Shown here: one piece after another, positions 63,909 through 64,000 of the stretch
Layout of the letters: every line of letters begins with the position of its first letter
How positions within the stretch are numbered: the stretch's first letter is position 1
Assembly (NCBI GenBank): GCA_034521465.1
Contig: JAXHMN010000016.1
Span: 744,001 to 808,000, forward strand
Direction of reading: 5' to 3'
Source of the DNA: SURF-28 sp034521465
GTDB lineage: Bacteria; Bacteroidota; Ignavibacteria; Ignavibacteriales; Melioribacteraceae
DNA length: 64,000 nucleotides
Translations under genes and position numbers: made by a program
Notes under the pieces: model-generated
What the model saw: only the letters and a program-made list of their open reading frames with translations
What the model was told of the DNA's origin: nothing
The model's database searches: none

Positions 63909-64000
63909 ATGAGACACAGAGTAAAAGGTAGAAAATTAGGAAGAACCGCTAGCCACAGGCAAGCTACTTTAAATGCGTTGGCTACACAATTATTGAAGTA
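63909..64000 (+). CDS. rplQ: 50S ribosomal protein L17, partial
   Basis: The first 30 codons read MRHRVKGRKLGRTASHRQAT then LNALATQLLK, the L17 N-terminus. The gene runs off the right edge. Last gene of the alpha operon order rpsM-rpsK-rpsD-rpoA-rplQ. Confidence 0.95.
   Translation, partial: MRHRVKGRKLGRTASHRQATLNALATQLLK

Overview
The window is AT-rich, densely coding, Gram-negative chromosomal DNA. Two predicted secreted proteins end in type IX secretion (Por) sorting domains with the NYPNPFNP signature. LpxC is fused to FabZ, there are two tandem OmpH/Skp chaperones, and the envelope and ribosomal genes have a Bacteroidota/Chlorobiota-like layout. Together these point to the Ignavibacteria (Ignavibacteriota) or a close relative. 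This is inferred from gene content; no 16S gene is present.

Region 1 (1-14470, minus strand) is one long envelope operon behind a TTGACA-17-TATTTT promoter. The order is uppS, bamA, skp, skp, lpxD, lpxC-fabZ, lpxA, a LipM-like octanoyl/lipoyl transferase, a beta-propeller protein, hldA, hldE domain II and a TamB-like protein that runs off the left edge. It joins undecaprenyl phosphate, lipid A and heptose precursor synthesis to outer-membrane protein assembly. Region 2 (14519-15846, minus) is a lexA mini-operon: lexA, a WYL-like 80-aa protein and a 126-aa protein of possible nuclease-like fold. Its promoter carries a palindromic operator exactly filling the -35/-10 spacer. Region 3 (15872-17296) is ilvE, a terminator, and a leader that looks like a branched-chain amino-acid attenuator.

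Region 4 (17297-33118, mostly plus) is mixed: an APC permease fused to PTS EIIA and RCK_C domains, an MlaE permease, a heavily broken lamin-tail/T9SS gene, a small unknown protein, an aminotransferase, an M16 peptidase with nuoG-nuoH-nuoI, a second T9SS cargo protein, YifB/ComM and a malate/lactate dehydrogenase.

Region 5 (33220-64000, plus) is the translation/transcription supercluster: tRNA-Tyr, -Gly, -Thr, rpmG, tRNA-Trp, secE, nusG, rplKAJL, rpoBC, rpsL, rpsG, fusA, tuf, then the S10, spc and alpha operons without a break to a partial rplQ. A tRNA-Gln sits between rplR and rpsE, and adk is missing between secY and map.

At least a dozen genes, including the essential fusA and rpmG, carry single small indels, often at short homopolymers. 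Joining the frames restores normal family lengths (for example fusA 700 aa, rpmG 55 aa, nuoH 343 aa). I read most of these as residual sequencing or assembly errors and annotate the genes as whole. The exception is 20.4-21.5 kb, where damage is much denser.
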